Origin: Maritimibacter sp. REDSEA-S28_B5
GTDB taxonomy: Bacteria > Pseudomonadota > Alphaproteobacteria > Rhodobacterales > Rhodobacteraceae
Direction of reading: 5' to 3'
DNA: 54,095 nucleotides
NCBI GenBank assembly: GCA_001626765.1
Contig: LUOO01000004.1
Span: 10,725 to 64,819, forward strand
Shown here: positions 18,273 to 28,737 of the stretch, in pieces
How positions within the stretch are numbered: position 1 is the stretch's first letter
How the letters are laid out: each line of letters starts with the position of its first letter
Notes under the pieces: generated by a model
What the model was told of the DNA's origin: nothing
What the model saw: only the letters and a program-made list of their open reading frames with translations
Databases searched by the model: none
Translations under genes and position numbers: made by a program

Positions 18273-19163
18273 ATGACGAAAAGCATGACCGGTTTCGCCG
18301 CCGCGAAAGGCGCTCTTTCCCCGTGGTCCTGGACCTGGGACATGCGTTCGGTGAACGCGCGAGGGCTCGATATCCGGGCACGGGTGCCCGACTGGATCGA
18401 GGGGCTGGAACCCGCGATCCGCAAGGCGGTGGGCGACCGCGTGTCGCGCGGAAACGTGAGCATTTCCTTGAAAATCAACCGGGATGCCGAAGACGGCGGG
18501 GCGCGGGTGAATGACGCAGCGCTCGACGCGGCCATCGTCACGCTGGCGCAAATCGAAGCGGCCGCGAAGCTGCGCGGCCTGTCGCTGACCCCCGCGACGC
18601 CGGTGCAGATCGCCGGGATGCGCGGCGTGATGGACGCCGCCCCCCAGCAGGACGATACGACCGAGCTTCTGTCCCGTCTCACGTCCGAACTGCCACAATT
18701 GGTGGCCGACTTCGACCGGATGCGGGCCCATGAGGGGGCCGAACTCGAGGGAATCATCGCGGGCCAGTTGACCACGGTCGAAACGCTGGTGGTTCAGGCC
18801 GAGGGCGAGCTTGACGCTCGTCGCGACCAGCAGGCCGAAACGATGCGTGCGGCGCTTTCGCGGGTGATGGAGAATACCGAGGGTGCCGACCCGGACCGCG
18901 TGGCGCAGGAGCTGGCGCTCATCGCGGTGAAATCCGACGTGCGCGAGGAACTGGACCGGCTCACCGCCCATGTGGCGCAGGCGCGATCTCTCCTGACCGC
19001 AAGGGAACCCGCGGGCCGCAAACTCGATTTCCTCATGCAGGAATTCAACCGCGAGGCCAACACGATGTGTTCCAAGGCGGGCTTTCAGGCCCTCACCCGG
19101 ATCGGGCTTGACCTCAAGGCGACCATCGACCAGATGCGCGAGCAGGTGCAGAACATTGAGTAA
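18273..19163 (+). CDS. yicC: YicC-family endoribonuclease
   Basis: A 296-residue protein with the family's N-terminus MTKSMTGFA (residues 1-9), the [14 protein letters not shown] block and the C-terminal signature [21 protein letters not shown]. YicC proteins are metal-dependent endoribonucleases linked to RNA turnover. The gene sits directly before gmk with only four bases between stop and the gmk ATG, the usual yicC-gmk pairing. The ATG at 18273 matches the conserved family start, and an in-frame extension upstream was ignored. Confidence 0.93.
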   Translation: MTKSMTGFAAAKGALSPWSWTWDMRSVNARGLDIRARVPDWIEGLEPAIRKAVGDRVSRGNVSISLKINRDAEDGGARVNDAALDAAIVTLAQIEAAAKLRGLSLTPATPVQIAGMRGVMDAAPQQDDTTELLSRLTSELPQLVADFDRMRAHEGAELEGIIAGQLTTVETLVVQAEGELDARRDQQAETMRAALSRVMENTEGADPDRVAQELALIAVKSDVREELDRLTAHVAQARSLLTAREPAGRKLDFLMQEFNREANTMCSKAGFQALTRIGLDLKATIDQMREQVQNIE

Positions 19164-19167
19164 GTCC

Positions 19168-19809
19168 ATGACACGACGCGGTCTTTTGATCATCCTCTCC
19201 TCGCCCTCGGGGGCCGGAAAGTCCACGCTCGCGCGCAAGCTCATGGCGTGGGACACGACGCTGTCCTTCTCGGTCTCGGCCACAACCCGCCCGCCGCGCG
19301 CGGGCGAAGTGGATGGCACAGATTACCATTTCATGTCCGAGCCGGCGTTCAAGGAGCTGGTCAAAGACAACAAGATGCTCGAGCACGCCAATGTGTTCGG
19401 CAATTTCTACGGCTCGCCCGAAGCGCCGGTGCGCGAGGCGATTGAGGTCGGGCGCGACGTGCTCTTCGACATCGACTGGCAGGGCGCGCAGCAGATCAGC
19501 CGCTCGGCGCTCCAGGACCACGTCTTGTCGATCTTTGTCCTGCCGCCCTCGATCCGCGAATTGCGCCGCCGTCTGGTCGAACGCGGTCAGGACGCGCCCG
19601 AGACGATCCAGAAGCGGATGCGCAAGAGCTGGGACGAGATCAGCCATTGGGACGCCTATGACTACGTCCTGATCAATGACGATCTCGATGCGACCTTCGA
19701 GCGACTCAAGACCATCATCGCCGCCGAACGGCAGCGCGCCGCGCAACAGCCCGGCCTGCTCGAGTTCGTGCGGGGCTTGCAGGAAGAATTCGAGGAGGCC
19801 GAACAATGA
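19168..19809 (+). CDS. gmk: Guanylate kinase
   Basis: A 213-residue enzyme phosphorylating GMP to GDP. It has P-loop SGAGKST at residues 14-20, GMP-binding motifs [19 protein letters not shown] and [11 protein letters not shown], and [12 protein letters not shown]. The start is ATG 19168. A TTG at 19156 that overlaps the yicC stop (TTGAGTAA) would add four residues (MSKS) and is also plausible. It overlaps the carbonic anhydrase gene by ATGA, forming a yicC-gmk-gamma-CA unit. Confidence 0.95.
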   Translation: MTRRGLLIILSSPSGAGKSTLARKLMAWDTTLSFSVSATTRPPRAGEVDGTDYHFMSEPAFKELVKDNKMLEHANVFGNFYGSPEAPVREAIEVGRDVLFDIDWQGAQQISRSALQDHVLSIFVLPPSIRELRRRLVERGQDAPETIQKRMRKSWDEISHWDAYDYVLINDDLDATFERLKTIIAAERQRAAQQPGLLEFVRGLQEEFEEAEQ

Positions 19810-20327
19810 TCTATGCGCTCGACGGGATCGAACCGGTGATTGCCGAGGATACGTGGATTGCCCCAGACGCCAATGTGATCGGGCAGGTGACGATGGAAGC
19901 GGGCGCGTCGGTCTGGTTCGGCTGCACGATCAGGGGCGACAACGAGCGGATTACCATCGGCGCGGGCACGAATGTGCAGGAGAACTGCGTGTTCCACACC
20001 GATCTGGGCTATCCGCTGACGCTGGGTGCGAATGTCACGGTGGGGCACAAGGCGATGCTGCACGGCTGCACGGTCGGGGACGGGTCGCTCATCGGGATGG
20101 GGGCGACGGTGCTCAATGGTGCCGTGATCGGCAAGGGCTGCCTGATCGGGGCCGGGGCGCTGGTGACCGAGGGCAAGGTGATCCCGGACGGCTCGCTCGT
20201 CATGGGCGCGCCGGGCAAGGTCGTGCGCGAGTTGGACGACGCGGCCAAGGTGCGGCTCATCCAGTCGGCCGAGCAGTATCAGGACAACATGCGCCGGTTT
20301 CGGGCGGGGCTTACCCGCATCGGATAA
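19806..20327 (+). CDS. Gamma-carbonic anhydrase family protein
   Basis: A 173-residue left-handed beta-helix protein of hexapeptide repeats. The gamma-CA landmarks are [28 protein letters not shown], then GHKAMLHGC; the His in CVFH, GHK and LHG are the expected zinc ligands. Family members hydrate CO2 or act as inactive scaffolds (YrdA/CaiE-like), and activity cannot be told from sequence. The start overlaps the gmk stop by four bases. Confidence 0.93.
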   Translation: MIYALDGIEPVIAEDTWIAPDANVIGQVTMEAGASVWFGCTIRGDNERITIGAGTNVQENCVFHTDLGYPLTLGANVTVGHKAMLHGCTVGDGSLIGMGATVLNGAVIGKGCLIGAGALVTEGKVIPDGSLVMGAPGKVVRELDDAAKVRLIQSAEQYQDNMRRFRAGLTRIG

Positions 20328-20330
20328 CGA

Positions 20331-20353
20331 AACGGCCCCGCATGGGGGCCGTT
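20331..20353. terminator. Terminator between convergent genes
   Basis: Nine-bp stem (20331-20339 with 20345-20353) and 5-nt loop directly after the carbonic anhydrase stop and 10 bases past the gpt stop. It has no long T-run; it could serve both directions. Confidence 0.7.
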
Positions 20354-20363
20354 CGTTGCCGTT

Positions 20364-20867
20364 TCAGTCCTTGCCGCGATAGGGCTCGACGTATTGCAGC
20401 GCCATGTCCCAGGGAAAGAAGATCCAGGTGTCCTGGCTGACCTCGGTGACGTAGCTTTCCACCATGGGCTTGCCCATCGGCTTGGCATAGACGGTGGCGA
20501 AGTGCGCCTTGGGCATCAGGCGGCGCACGACTTCGAGCGTCTTGCCCGTATCGACGAGGTCGTCGATCACAAGCACGCCCTCGCCATCGCCGATTACGCT
20601 CATGTCCGGCGACTTGATCACCACCGGCTCGCTCTGGGTCTGGTGATTGTAGCTCTTGACCGAGATCGTATCGACGGTGCGCACGTCCAGTTCCCGCGCG
20701 ATGATCATCGCCGGGGCCAGCCCGCCGCGCGTGATCGCCACCACGGCTCGCCAGCCATCGGGCGGTGTGATGTCCGACAGCCGCCAGGCGAGCGCCCGAC
20801 TGTCGCGATGGATCTGGTCCCAAGAGACGTGGAAGCCCTTTTCGTGGGGCAGGCGGTTGTCGACCAT
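20364..20867 (-). CDS. gpt: Xanthine phosphoribosyltransferase
   Basis: A 167-residue purine-salvage enzyme (xanthine/guanine plus PRPP). The PRPP loop [13 protein letters not shown] is at residues 98-110, with [20 protein letters not shown] upstream and IFFPWD near the C-terminus as in E. coli Gpt. ATG 20867 starts at the family position ([18 protein letters not shown]). It lies 13 bases after fabI and is probably co-transcribed with it. Confidence 0.93.
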   Translation of the reverse strand: MVDNRLPHEKGFHVSWDQIHRDSRALAWRLSDITPPDGWRAVVAITRGGLAPAMIIARELDVRTVDTISVKSYNHQTQSEPVVIKSPDMSVIGDGEGVLVIDDLVDTGKTLEVVRRLMPKAHFATVYAKPMGKPMVESYVTEVSQDTWIFFPWDMALQYVEPYRGKD

Positions 20868-20880
20868 GCTGTTTTCCCGA

Positions 20881-21699
20881 TCACTCTTTCTTAGCGGAGG
20901 CGTCGATGTCCGGCGCATCGACTGCCTTCATCCCGACGACATGATACCCGGCGTCCACGTGATGCGTCTCGCCGGTCACGCCCGATCCGAGGTCCGACAG
21001 GAGGTAGAGCGCCGATTTGCCTACATCGTCGATGGTGACATTGCGGCGCAGCGGCGAGTTCAATTCGTTCCACTTGAGGATATAGCGGAAATCCCCGATT
21101 CCGCTCGCGGCCAGCGTCTTGATCGGCCCTGCGGAGATCGAGTTGACGCGGATACCGTCCTTGCCCAGATCCTCGGCCAGATAGCGCACCGAAGCCTCCA
21201 GCGCCGCTTTCGCAACCCCCATGACATTGTAATGCGGCATGACCTGTTCGGCGCCGTAGTAAGTGAGGGTGAGCAGGGCGCCGCCGTCCGGCATCATCGC
21301 CGAGGCGCGGCGCGCGACGGCGGTGAAGGAGAAGACCGAGATGTCCATGGTGGTGCGGAAGTTGTCGCGGCTCGTGTCCACGTAGCGACCGCGCAACTCG
21401 TTCTTGTCGGAAAAGCCGATGGCGTGAACGAGAAAGTCGATCTTGCCCCAGGCCTGACTCAACTCGTCGAAGAGACCGTCGATCGAGGGGCCGTTCGAAA
21501 CGTCGCAATCGACGACGAAGGTCGATCCAAGCTGCTCGGCGAGCGGCAGCACCCGCTTCTTCATCGCTTCGCCCTGGTAGGAGAACGCGAGTTCGGCCCC
21601 AGCCTCGTGCAGCGCCTTGGCGATGCCCCAAGCGATGGATTTGTCGTTGGCGAGGCCCATGATCAGCCCGCGTTTGCCGGTCATCAAACCGTTGGACAT
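20881..21699 (-). CDS. fabI: Enoyl-ACP reductase (NADH) FabI
   Basis: A 272-residue SDR-type enzyme, the last step of fatty-acid elongation. The NAD motif [13 protein letters not shown] spans residues 15-27. Catalytic Tyr157 and Lys164 fall in HYNVMGVAK (Tyr-N6-Lys spacing typical of FabI), with Tyr147 in LTYYGAE. Start ATG 21699 gives [11 protein letters not shown], the expected N-terminus. Divergent from pdxH with 127 bases between, so both promoters lie there. Confidence 0.95.
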   Translation of the reverse strand: MSNGLMTGKRGLIMGLANDKSIAWGIAKALHEAGAELAFSYQGEAMKKRVLPLAEQLGSTFVVDCDVSNGPSIDGLFDELSQAWGKIDFLVHAIGFSDKNELRGRYVDTSRDNFRTTMDISVFSFTAVARRASAMMPDGGALLTLTYYGAEQVMPHYNVMGVAKAALEASVRYLAEDLGKDGIRVNSISAGPIKTLAASGIGDFRYILKWNELNSPLRRNVTIDDVGKSALYLLSDLGSGVTGETHHVDAGYHVVGMKAVDAPDIDASAKKE

Positions 21700-21826
21700 G
21701 CCTGTTCCCCGTCCCATTGTTCTGATTTAACCGGGTTTAGGAGATTGCCGGGACGGCTTCAAGCCTGCGTGACAGGCAGGGTGCCGATCTCCTGTGCATG
21801 TGGAACATCATCGAACGAGAGGCATC

Positions 21827-22432
21827 ATGACCGACCGGACCGGGATTTTTGCGGGTGAGAACCCTTTCGACATCGCCAGGCGCTGGCTTCGGGAAGCCGA
21901 AGAGACGGAACCCAACGACCCCAACGCCATTGCGCTTGCAACAGTCGATTCGTCCGGACTGCCCAATGTGCGCATGGTCCTTCTGAAAGAGATTCGCGAC
22001 GACAGCTTCGTGTTCTACACGAACTACGGGTCGAAAAAGGCCCAGGAGATCGCCGGGAACGGGCAGGCGGCCTTTGTCCTCCACTGGAAGTCACTTAGGC
22101 GGCAGATCCGGGTGCGCGGCACGGTCGAGAAATTCGACGGGCCCGAGGCGGATTCCTATTTTGCATCGCGCTCTCTCAAATCGCGAATCGGGGCTTGGGC
22201 AAGCGAACAGAGCACGCCGCTCGACAGCCGTGCGAGCCTTATGGCCAAGGTCGCCAAGGTCACGGCCCAGCACGGACCGTCGCCCGCGCGTCCGCCTTTT
22301 TGGGGCGGTTTCACTATCGCGCCGGTTGAGATCGAGTTCTGGGCGGACGGCGCGTTTCGGCTTCACGACCGGTTCCGCTGGGAACGTGGGTTTGGGCAAA
22401 CTTCGTGGAAAATCACACGGTTGCAGCCCTGA
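21827..22432 (+). CDS. pdxH: Pyridoxamine 5'-phosphate oxidase
   Basis: A 201-residue FMN enzyme that makes pyridoxal 5'-phosphate. Family blocks seen are [60 protein letters not shown] and the C-terminal RFRWERGFG...[11 protein letters not shown] 21827 has GAGAGG close upstream. The gene stands alone with a 109-base gap to the cold-shock gene. Confidence 0.95.
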   Translation: MTDRTGIFAGENPFDIARRWLREAEETEPNDPNAIALATVDSSGLPNVRMVLLKEIRDDSFVFYTNYGSKKAQEIAGNGQAAFVLHWKSLRRQIRVRGTVEKFDGPEADSYFASRSLKSRIGAWASEQSTPLDSRASLMAKVAKVTAQHGPSPARPPFWGGFTIAPVEIEFWADGAFRLHDRFRWERGFGQTSWKITRLQP

Positions 22433-22541
22433 GCTCGGTCCGTTTTTTCACAAAAACGCCGGTTTCGTTCAATCCAGCCCTTGTCCGCTGACGTACAATG
22501 GGACACATAGGATTTGGGATGCGAACATAACAGGTGTTCGG

Positions 22542-23084
22542 ATGATAGACGACGAGACACGGCTGGATCGCGAGGTCCTGCGCGGGTTCGTTAAGTGGTT
22601 CGATCCCGCTAAGGGATTTGGGTTTGTAGTGGCTGATACGGGAGGACCGGACGTCCTTCTGCACGCGAATGTGCTTCGCAATTTTGGACAGGGCTCGGTC
22701 GCTGACCGGGCTGGAATCGAAATTGTCGTGCAGCAAACGCCGCGCGGTATGCAGGCGGTCGAGGTGCTCTCGATCTCTGCGCCGGTGCCGCTTGAGGAAA
22801 CGCCCTCGACCTTTCAGGAGGATCTGGACCTGTCGCGGGCCGATCCCCTCGAGCCCGCGCGCGTGAAGTGGTTCGACAAGGGCAAGGGCTTCGGTTTTGC
22901 CAATGTCTTTGGCCGTCCCGAGGATGTCTTCGTTCATATCGAGGTTCTGCGCCGCTCCGGGCTTGCCGATCTGCAACCCGGCGAGGCAATCGGTCTGCGC
23001 GCCGCGATGGGCGAACGGGGACGTATGGCGCTTCTGGTCACGCCGTGGGATGCTGCGCTTGATGATGGTCCCACCGAGGTTTGA
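22542..23084 (+). CDS. Twin cold-shock-domain protein
   Basis: A 180-residue protein with two CSDs. The first is at residues about 10-70 ([25 protein letters not shown]) and the second at about 108-172 ([25 protein letters not shown]), joined by an acidic linker. Both keep the RNP1-like KGFGF and the RNP2-like VxxH motifs, so both can probably bind single-stranded nucleic acid. This two-domain layout is common in Alphaproteobacteria. The stop is four bases before the DUF192 gene. Confidence 0.92.
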   Translation: MIDDETRLDREVLRGFVKWFDPAKGFGFVVADTGGPDVLLHANVLRNFGQGSVADRAGIEIVVQQTPRGMQAVEVLSISAPVPLEETPSTFQEDLDLSRADPLEPARVKWFDKGKGFGFANVFGRPEDVFVHIEVLRRSGLADLQPGEAIGLRAAMGERGRMALLVTPWDAALDDGPTEV

Positions 23085-23088
23085 TCCC

Positions 23089-23577
23089 ATGACGAAAAAT
23101 GGCCTTCTGCCCGCGGCTCTCATGGGCGCGCTCGCACCGGCCTTGGCGCTGGCCGAATGTGCTCCCGCACAGGTCGATATCCGGGGCGATTTCGGAACCG
23201 CGCGCTTTACTGTCGAGATCGCGGACGACGACGCGGAACGCGCGCAGGGCCTCATGTTCCGCGAAAGCCTGCCATCGGGGCAGGGGATGCTCTTTGTTTA
23301 TCCCGCCGCGGGGCCAGCGTCCTTCTGGATGAAGAACACGCTCATTCCCCTCGACATGATCTTCGTCGGACCGGACGGGGTGATCGACACCGTTCATTCG
23401 AACGCGGTGCCCGGCGATCTGACGCCGATCCGGGGGGGCGATGACATTCTCGCGGTTCTCGAGATCAAGGGCGGTCTGGCAACGGCCATTGGCATCGCTC
23501 CGGGCGATGAGATGCGCCATCCGGCCTTCGGTGATGCGGCGGAATGGTCCTGCTCGGATCAAGGCGGCGGCCAATAG
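23089..23577 (+). CDS. DUF192 exported protein
   Basis: A 162-residue protein with signal peptide MTKNGLLPAALMGALAPALALA and a DUF192 domain covering most of the rest: ERAQGLMFRESLPSGQGMLFVYP, SFWMKNTLIPLDMIFVG and AVLEIKGGLA. The family is a small beta-barrel of unknown function found in bacterial envelopes. ATG 23089 gives the signal peptide; an upstream ATG in the cold-shock gene was rejected. Likely co-transcribed with the cold-shock gene. Confidence 0.9.
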   Translation: MTKNGLLPAALMGALAPALALAECAPAQVDIRGDFGTARFTVEIADDDAERAQGLMFRESLPSGQGMLFVYPAAGPASFWMKNTLIPLDMIFVGPDGVIDTVHSNAVPGDLTPIRGGDDILAVLEIKGGLATAIGIAPGDEMRHPAFGDAAEWSCSDQGGGQ

Positions 23578-23617
23578 GCCTTTCCCTTTCATCAGCACCT
23601 CGCTATTTAGCGCACGT

Positions 23618-23694
23618 CGGGGCGTAGCGCAGCCTGGTAGCGCGACTGTTTTGGGTACAGTAGGTCGTGAGTTCGAATCTCGCCGCCCCGACCA
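23618..23694 (+). tRNA. tRNA-Pro (TGG anticodon)
   Basis: The 77-nt cloverleaf is complete: acceptor CGGGGCG/CGCCCCG, D-stem GCGC/GCGC, anticodon stem ACTGT/ACAGT with loop TTTGGGT (anticodon TGG), T-arm GTGAG-TTCGAAT-CTCGC, discriminator A and encoded CCA. It decodes proline codons CCN, mainly CCA and CCG. Confidence 0.96.
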
Positions 23695-23782
23695 TCCTCT
23701 TTCTGCCTTGGTGTCTTAAAGCTCGCGGTGCGGTTGTCCGTTCGGCACGCGCGAATCCTCCCCATATGTGGCGAGGCAGGGT

Positions 23783-23798
23783 CCACCAGATGTAGTGT
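23783..23798. promoter_or_regulatory. NrdR-like box 1
   Basis: CCACCAGATGTAGTGT matches the known NrdR box consensus (ACACWATATATWGTGT) at 12 of 16 positions, with a full TAGTGT right half. It is one of a pair 30 bases apart. NrdR represses RNR genes when dATP is high. Confidence 0.45.
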
Positions 23799-23812
23799 CC
23801 TATCTCGTACAT

Positions 23813-23828
23813 CCCCAATATATGTGGT
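23813..23828. promoter_or_regulatory. NrdR-like box 2
   Basis: CCCCAATATATGTGGT matches the NrdR consensus at 11 of 16 positions, including a perfect AATATAT centre. Its start is 30 bases after box 1, close to three helical turns, as usual for NrdR pairs. Confidence 0.45.
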
Positions 23829-24007
23829 GGGCGGCGCGCCGTTATTTTGTGCGATTCGATCCGGATTCGAACATTCGGCCCTCGACTGTGACCCCTCTGC
23901 AATACTTCGGGGCCGCCTTGCCTTCCCTTACGGCACCTCAGCCATTCGGATAGGTTCCACGGGGAAATCCCTGAATTTCCGACGATCTTTCGCGCATACC
24001 CACAGCC

Positions 24008-24016
24008 TGTGGATAA
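24008..24016 (-). promoter_or_regulatory. DnaA box (perfect)
   Basis: TTATCCACA on the minus strand, an exact match to the bacterial DnaA-box consensus, 314 bases before nrdJ. Confidence 0.55.
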
Positions 24017-24241
24017 GACGCGAATCTACCGCTGTATTGGTCAACGGAAAAATTGGGTTAACGCGCCCTTAAATGGCGTTGACGCATAGGGACAGACACG
24101 TCACTTTGTTAGAGCAGGTCGGTTAAGCCACAAGATATAGTGGCGCTGGCAGGTAGGGATAGTTCACACACTCAGGTGTTGCCCGGTGACGGGCATCGAC
24201 GCCCCCGCGGGACGGGTGGCGACGGGCGATGTGTTCCCTGC

Positions 24242-24250
24242 CTATCCACA
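24242..24250 (+). promoter_or_regulatory. DnaA box (8 of 9)
   Basis: CTATCCACA differs from TTATCCACA at the first base only and lies 80 bases before the nrdJ ATG, in the opposite orientation to the perfect box. Confidence 0.4.
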
Positions 24251-24329
24251 TCGACATGCAGACATTCGCGGAGCGCTTGCGCGAGCACGGGCGGTCCACA
24301 GTTCAAATGCGATCACGCAGGGGCACATA

Positions 24330-27300
24330 ATGAAGATCGAACGCAAGTTTACCGAGGCAGGCAAAGACGCATACGCATCCGTCGATTTCACGACGGCGAC
24401 GTCCGAGATCCGCAATCCCGATGGCAAGATCGTCTTCCACCTCGACGATATCGAAGTGCCCGAGAGCTGGAGCCAGGTCGCCTCGGACGTGATCGCGCAG
24501 AAATATTTCCGCAAGGCCGGCGTGCCCGCCGTGTCCAAGCGCGTGAAGGAAGAAGGCGTTCCCGAGTTTCTCTGGCGCTCGGTCCCCGATGAGAAAGCGC
24601 TCGCGCAACTGCCCGAAGAGACTCGCTTCGGCGGCGAGACCTCGTCCAAGCAGGTGTTTGATCGCCTTGCCGGCGCATGGGCCTATTGGGGCTGGAAGGG
24701 TGGCTACTTCACCAACGAAACCGATGCCCGCGCCTATTTCGATGAAATGCGCTACATGCTCGCGACCCAGCGCGCCGCGCCGAACTCCCCCCAGTGGTTC
24801 AATACCGGCCTGCATTGGGCCTACGGCATCGACGGCCCGTCGCAGGGTCACTACTACGTCGATTTCGAGACAAAGGAGCTGACCAAGTCCGCCTCGGCCT
24901 ATGAGCACCCGCAGCCCCACGCCTGCTTCATCCAGTCGATCGGCGATGACCTCGTGGGCGACGGCGGCATCATGGATCTCTGGGTGCGCGAGGCGCGCCT
25001 GTTCAAATACGGCTCCGGCACTGGTACCAACTTTTCGCACCTGCGCGCGGCCAACGAACCGCTGTCGGGTGGCGGCAAATCCTCGGGCCTCATGGGCTTT
25101 CTCAAGATCGGCGACCGCGCGGCGGGCGCTATCAAGTCGGGCGGCACGACCCGTCGAGCAGCAAAGATGGTCATCGTCGATGCCGATCACCCGGACATCG
25201 AGGAATACATCAACTGGAAGGTGAAAGAGGAGCAGAAGGTCGCCTCGCTCGTCGCTGGCTCCAAGATGCACGAGAAGCACCTTAACGACATCTTCACCGC
25301 GATCCACGCCTGGGACGGCTCGATCGAGGCCGCCACGGACCCCAAGCAGAACGACGGTCTGAAGGTCGCCGTGCGCGCCGCCAAGAAGGTCGCCATCCCG
25401 GAAACCTACATCAAGCGGGTTCTCGACTACGCGCGCCAAGGCTTTGCGTCCATTGAGTTTCAGTCCTACGACACCGACTGGGACTCGGAAGCCTACGCCA
25501 CCGTATCGGGCCAGAACTCGAACAACTCGGTGCGCGTAACCGACGCCTTCCTCAAGGCCGTCAAGGACGACGCGCCGTGGGAGCTGATCCGCCGCACCGA
25601 CGGCAAGGTCGCCAAGACGATCTCGGCTCGCGAATTGTGGGAACAGATCGGCCACGCCGCATGGGCCTGCGCCGATCCGGGCATCCAGTATCACGACACA
25701 ATCAACGCCTGGCACACCTGCCCGGAAGACGGCGAAATTCGTGGCTCGAACCCCTGTTCGGAATACATGTTCCTTGACGACACGGCCTGCAACCTCGCGT
25801 CCATGAACCTGCTGACCTTCTACAAAGACGGCGAGTTCCAGGCGGATGACTACATGCACGCCACGCGGCTCTGGACCGTGACGCTCGAAATCTCTGTCAC
25901 CATGGCGCAGTTCCCGTCGAAGGAAATCGCGCAGCTGTCCTATGACTTCCGCACGCTGGGCCTGGGCTATGCCAACATCGGCGGCCTGCTCATGAACATG
26001 GGTCTGGGCTACGACTCGAAAGAGGGCCGGGCGCTCGCCGGTGCGCTGACCGCGATCATGACCGGCGTGTCCTATGCGACGTCGGCCGAAATGGCTGGCG
26101 AGCTGGGTGCCTTTGACGGCTATGCCCGCAACAAGGAGCATATGCTCCGCGTCATCCGCAACCACCGCACCGCGGCCTACGGTGCAACGGAAGGCTACGA
26201 GAAGCTGGCGGTGAAACCCGTCGCGCTCGACCTCGCCAATGTGCCCGACGCCAAGCTCGCGGACCTCGCCATGTCGGCCTGGGACGAAGCCCTCGCGCTC
26301 GGCGAAAAGCACGGCTACCGCAACGCGCAGGTGTCGGTCATCGCCCCCACGGGCACCATCGGTCTGGTCATGGATTGCGACACGACCGGGATCGAGCCCG
26401 ACTTTGCACTCGTGAAGTTCAAGAAGCTCGCCGGCGGCGGTTACTTCAAGATCATCAACCGCTCGGTGCCCGCAGCACTTGAAACCCTCGGCTATTCCTC
26501 GGCCCAGATCGAAGAGATCATCGCCTATGCCGTGGGCCATCAGACCCTTGGCAACGCGCCGGGGATCAACACCCAGACCCTGATGAACAAGGGCTTTGGC
26601 GAGGCGGAAATCGCGAAACTGGAAAAAGGTCTCGCGACCGCCTTCGACATCCGCTTCCTGTTCAACCAGTGGACGCTGGGCGAAGCCTTCTGCAAGTCGG
26701 ACCTGGGCCTCACGGATGCGCAATTGAACGACCCGTCCTTCGACATGCTCAAGCACCTCGGGTTCTCGAAGGGCGACATCGAACGCGCCAACGACCACGT
26801 GCTGGGCACCATGACGCTCGAGGGGGCGCCGCACCTTAAGGAAGCGCATTATTCGGTCTTCGACTGCGCCAACCCCTGCGGCAAGAAGGGCAAGCGTTAC
26901 CTGTCGGTCAATGCCCACATCGACATGATGGCCGCGGCGCAGTCCTTCATCTCGGGCGCGATCTCCAAGACCATCAACATGGCCAACGACGCGACGATCG
27001 AGGATTGTCAGGCGGCCTACGAGCGGTCCTGGGAACTGGGCGTGAAAGCCAACGCGCTTTATCGCGACGGGTCCAAACTGTCGCAGCCGCTCGCGGCCGC
27101 GCTGGTCGAGGACGACGAGGAAGCCGAGGAAATTCTCGCCTCCGGCACGCCGCAGCAGAAGGCGGAAGTGCTGGCCGAGAAGATCATCGAAAAGGTGGTC
27201 ATCAAGGAAGTCGCCCGCGCAGGTCGGGAGAAAATGCCTGACCGCCGCAAGGGCTACACCCAGAAGGCCGTGGTCGGTGGTCACAAGGTCTACCTGCGCA

Positions 27301-28058
27301 CCGGCGAATACTCGGACGGCTCGCTCGGTGAGATCTTCATCGACATGCACAAAGAGGGTGCCGGTTTCCGGGCGATGATGAACAACTTCGCCATCGCGGT
27401 GTCGGTCGGCCTGCAATACGGTGTGCCGCTGGAAGAGTTCGTGGACGCCTTCACCTTCACCAAGTTCGAGCCCGCGGGCATGGTGCAAGGCAACGACACG
27501 ATCAAGAACGCGACCTCGATCCTCGACTACATCTTCCGCGAACTGGCGGTGAGCTACCTCGACCGCACGGATCTCGCCCATGTGAAACCGCAGGGATCGA
27601 CCTTCGACGATCTGGGCCGCGGTCAGGAAGAGGGCGTCGCCAACGTGCAGGAGATGTCCGAGAGCGCCGCGAACCGGTCGCTCGAGATGCTCAAGCAGGT
27701 CTCCTCGACCGGCTATCTGCGCAAGCGCCTGCCGCAGGAACTGGTGGTGCTGCAGGGCGGTGCCTCGCTCGCGACCGGGACCACCGGGATGGGCAGCATG
27801 GACACGGTGAGCGCGCTCACCACGCTGGTGCCGGAAACCGCTGGCGGCCTCGCAGGGGGCGTGATGCTCGCCGACCGCGCGGCGTCGACCCCGCAGACCT
27901 CGCTGGGGACCGGGGTGACGTCGATGGACGCGCGCACCAAGGCCAAGATGCAGGGCTACGAGGGCGAAGCCTGCGGCGACTGCGGCAACTACACCCTCGT
28001 GCGCAACGGGACCTGCATGAAGTGCAACACCTGCGGCGCCACGAGCGGCTGTAGCTGA
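24330..28058 (+). CDS. nrdJ: Adenosylcobalamin-dependent ribonucleotide reductase (class II)
   Basis: A 1242-residue enzyme converting ribonucleotides to deoxyribonucleotides with a B12-derived thiyl radical. ATG 24330 gives [16 protein letters not shown]. Substrate-site block [13 protein letters not shown] is near residue 195. The finger-loop motif [21 protein letters not shown] places the radical Cys at 476 and Glu at 478. A phosphate-binding block [18 protein letters not shown] is near 670. The C-terminus carries Cys pairs ([18 protein letters not shown]), a probable zinc ribbon plus redox Cys. The length fits the long alphaproteobacterial form. It needs no oxygen, suiting variable aeration. 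A 97-residue gene follows 11 bases later. Confidence 0.96.
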   Translation: MKIERKFTEAGKDAYASVDFTTATSEIRNPDGKIVFHLDDIEVPESWSQVASDVIAQKYFRKAGVPAVSKRVKEEGVPEFLWRSVPDEKALAQLPEETRFGGETSSKQVFDRLAGAWAYWGWKGGYFTNETDARAYFDEMRYMLATQRAAPNSPQWFNTGLHWAYGIDGPSQGHYYVDFETKELTKSASAYEHPQPHACFIQSIGDDLVGDGGIMDLWVREARLFKYGSGTGTNFSHLRAANEPLSGGGKSSGLMGFLKIGDRAAGAIKSGGTTRRAAKMVIVDADHPDIEEYINWKVKEEQKVASLVAGSKMHEKHLNDIFTAIHAWDGSIEAATDPKQNDGLKVAVRAAKKVAIPETYIKRVLDYARQGFASIEFQSYDTDWDSEAYATVSGQNSNNSVRVTDAFLKAVKDDAPWELIRRTDGKVAKTISARELWEQIGHAAWACADPGIQYHDTINAWHTCPEDGEIRGSNPCSEYMFLDDTACNLASMNLLTFYKDGEFQADDYMHATRLWTVTLEISVTMAQFPSKEIAQLSYDFRTLGLGYANIGGLLMNMGLGYDSKEGRALAGALTAIMTGVSYATSAEMAGELGAFDGYARNKEHMLRVIRNHRTAAYGATEGYEKLAVKPVALDLANVPDAKLADLAMSAWDEALALGEKHGYRNAQVSVIAPTGTIGLVMDCDTTGIEPDFALVKFKKLAGGGYFKIINRSVPAALETLGYSSAQIEEIIAYAVGHQTLGNAPGINTQTLMNKGFGEAEIAKLEKGLATAFDIRFLFNQWTLGEAFCKSDLGLTDAQLNDPSFDMLKHLGFSKGDIERANDHVLGTMTLEGAPHLKEAHYSVFDCANPCGKKGKRYLSVNAHIDMMAAAQSFISGAISKTINMANDATIEDCQAAYERSWELGVKANALYRDGSKLSQPLAAALVEDDEEAEEILASGTPQQKAEVLAEKIIEKVVIKEVARAGREKMPDRRKGYTQKAVVGGHKVYLRTGEYSDGSLGEIFIDMHKEGAGFRAMMNNFAIAVSVGLQYGVPLEEFVDAFTFTKFEPAGMVQGNDTIKNATSILDYIFRELAVSYLDRTDLAHVKPQGSTFDDLGRGQEEGVANVQEMSESAANRSLEMLKQVSSTGYLRKRLPQELVVLQGGASLATGTTGMGSMDTVSALTTLVPETAGGLAGGVMLADRAASTPQTSLGTGVTSMDARTKAKMQGYEGEACGDCGNYTLVRNGTCMKCNTCGATSGCS

Positions 28059-28069
28059 GGCGCCCGGCC

Positions 28070-28363
28070 ATGGAGCTTCGTGACTTCTCCGGTGCCTTCC
28101 TGATCGACGGTCGCGAGACCGAGGTTATGGACCTCCGCGTGCTCATGACGGTGGGCGGCGGCGAAATGCACGGCTCGGGTGCCTTCCGGGTCCCTGCTGC
28201 GATGATCGGACTGGAGGCGGCGGGTCCGCTCACCTTCCGCACCGCCGCCGGCGAGGAAATTCGCCTGATCGTGCGTGAGTTCGACCTGGTGAACGGCGTG
28301 GCCTACTTCCTCACCGAGGGGGCCGTGCCAGAGATACCCGGCGCAAAACGCGCGGCGGGGTAA
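28070..28363 (+). CDS. Hypothetical protein downstream of nrdJ (97 aa)
   Basis: Not recognised by name. A small soluble protein, MELRDFSGAFLIDGRE..., with alternating strand-like segments (VMDLRVLMTVGGGEMHG, LTFRTAAGEEIRLIVREFDLV) that suggest a compact beta fold. There is no Cys and no membrane segment. It starts 11 bases after the nrdJ stop, so it is probably co-transcribed. A link to RNR function is only positional. The large intergenic hairpin region follows. Confidence 0.7.
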   Translation: MELRDFSGAFLIDGRETEVMDLRVLMTVGGGEMHGSGAFRVPAAMIGLEAAGPLTFRTAAGEEIRLIVREFDLVNGVAYFLTEGAVPEIPGAKRAAG

Positions 28364-28530
28364 AGGGTGAAGCGGCGGTGACGCCGTTCAGGGTCGCCCG
28401 TGACGCCTGCGGGCCAGCGGGCGGCCCGACGAAGACCCAACACGGGGTGGATGCGTTCGCCCCTGACGCGGATAAGGCCGCAGGCAGAAAACACCGGGCG
28501 GTACAAACGACGAGCCTTATCAGCGAAACT

Positions 28531-28550
28531 GGGGTGCCTGGGGGCACCCC
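28531..28550 (+). terminator. Terminator downstream of nrdJ unit
   Basis: Eight-bp perfect stem (28531-28538 with 28543-28550), TGGG loop, followed by ATTTTCTTT. It lies 167 bases after the 97-residue gene. Confidence 0.65.
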
Positions 28551-28635
28551 ATTTTCTTTGGCGAATATCCTGCGCGGGATTGCGCCGCCTTCGGCGTCGC
28601 GGTGGAGCTTGGGGGCTACCGCCCCGTCGCCGTCG

Positions 28636-28737
28636 GCCATTGGGCTTGAACCAATGGCGCACCAATGGCCAACTCTCTCGGACCAATTGCGCGACAATAG
28701 CGACCTCCCCGAGCATATCTTCGGAAAGGTGAAAGGG
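28636..28737 (-). repeat. Dispersed hairpin repeat, copy A
   Basis: Read on the minus strand this begins with a CCCTTTCACCTTTCC-like head right beside the stop codon of the membrane-protein gene, then a block (28674-28698) identical at 24 of 25 bases to 41120-41144, then an inverted repeat (28636-28643 with 28651-28658). The rest of 28364-28635 holds GC-rich hairpins and no gene. Confidence 0.75.

Larger units (their letters stand above)
23695..24329. other. Long control region before nrdJ
   Basis: 635 bases with no supported gene. The local GC is lower than around it. It holds two NrdR-like boxes and two DnaA boxes (listed separately) and a small hairpin at 24126-24143 (GCCAC/GTGGC). A cobalamin riboswitch was looked for because NrdJ needs B12, but no B12-box-like sequence was seen. 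Confidence 0.6.

Noticed and set aside
23618..23694. tRNA-Pro as an integration site of a genomic island
   Set aside because: No integrase or repeated tRNA 3' end was seen, and both flanks are housekeeping genes.
24008..24250. Chromosomal replication origin
   Set aside because: Only two DnaA boxes, no AT-rich unwinding region and no neighbouring origin-type genes.
23695..24329. Cobalamin riboswitch upstream of the B12-dependent RNR
   Set aside because: No B12-box-like core or matching hairpins could be seen; only NrdR-like and DnaA sites are supportable.
24303..27581. 1092-codon minus-strand frame opposite nrdJ
   Set aside because: A shadow of a highly biased GC-rich gene; no motifs and no ribosome site.
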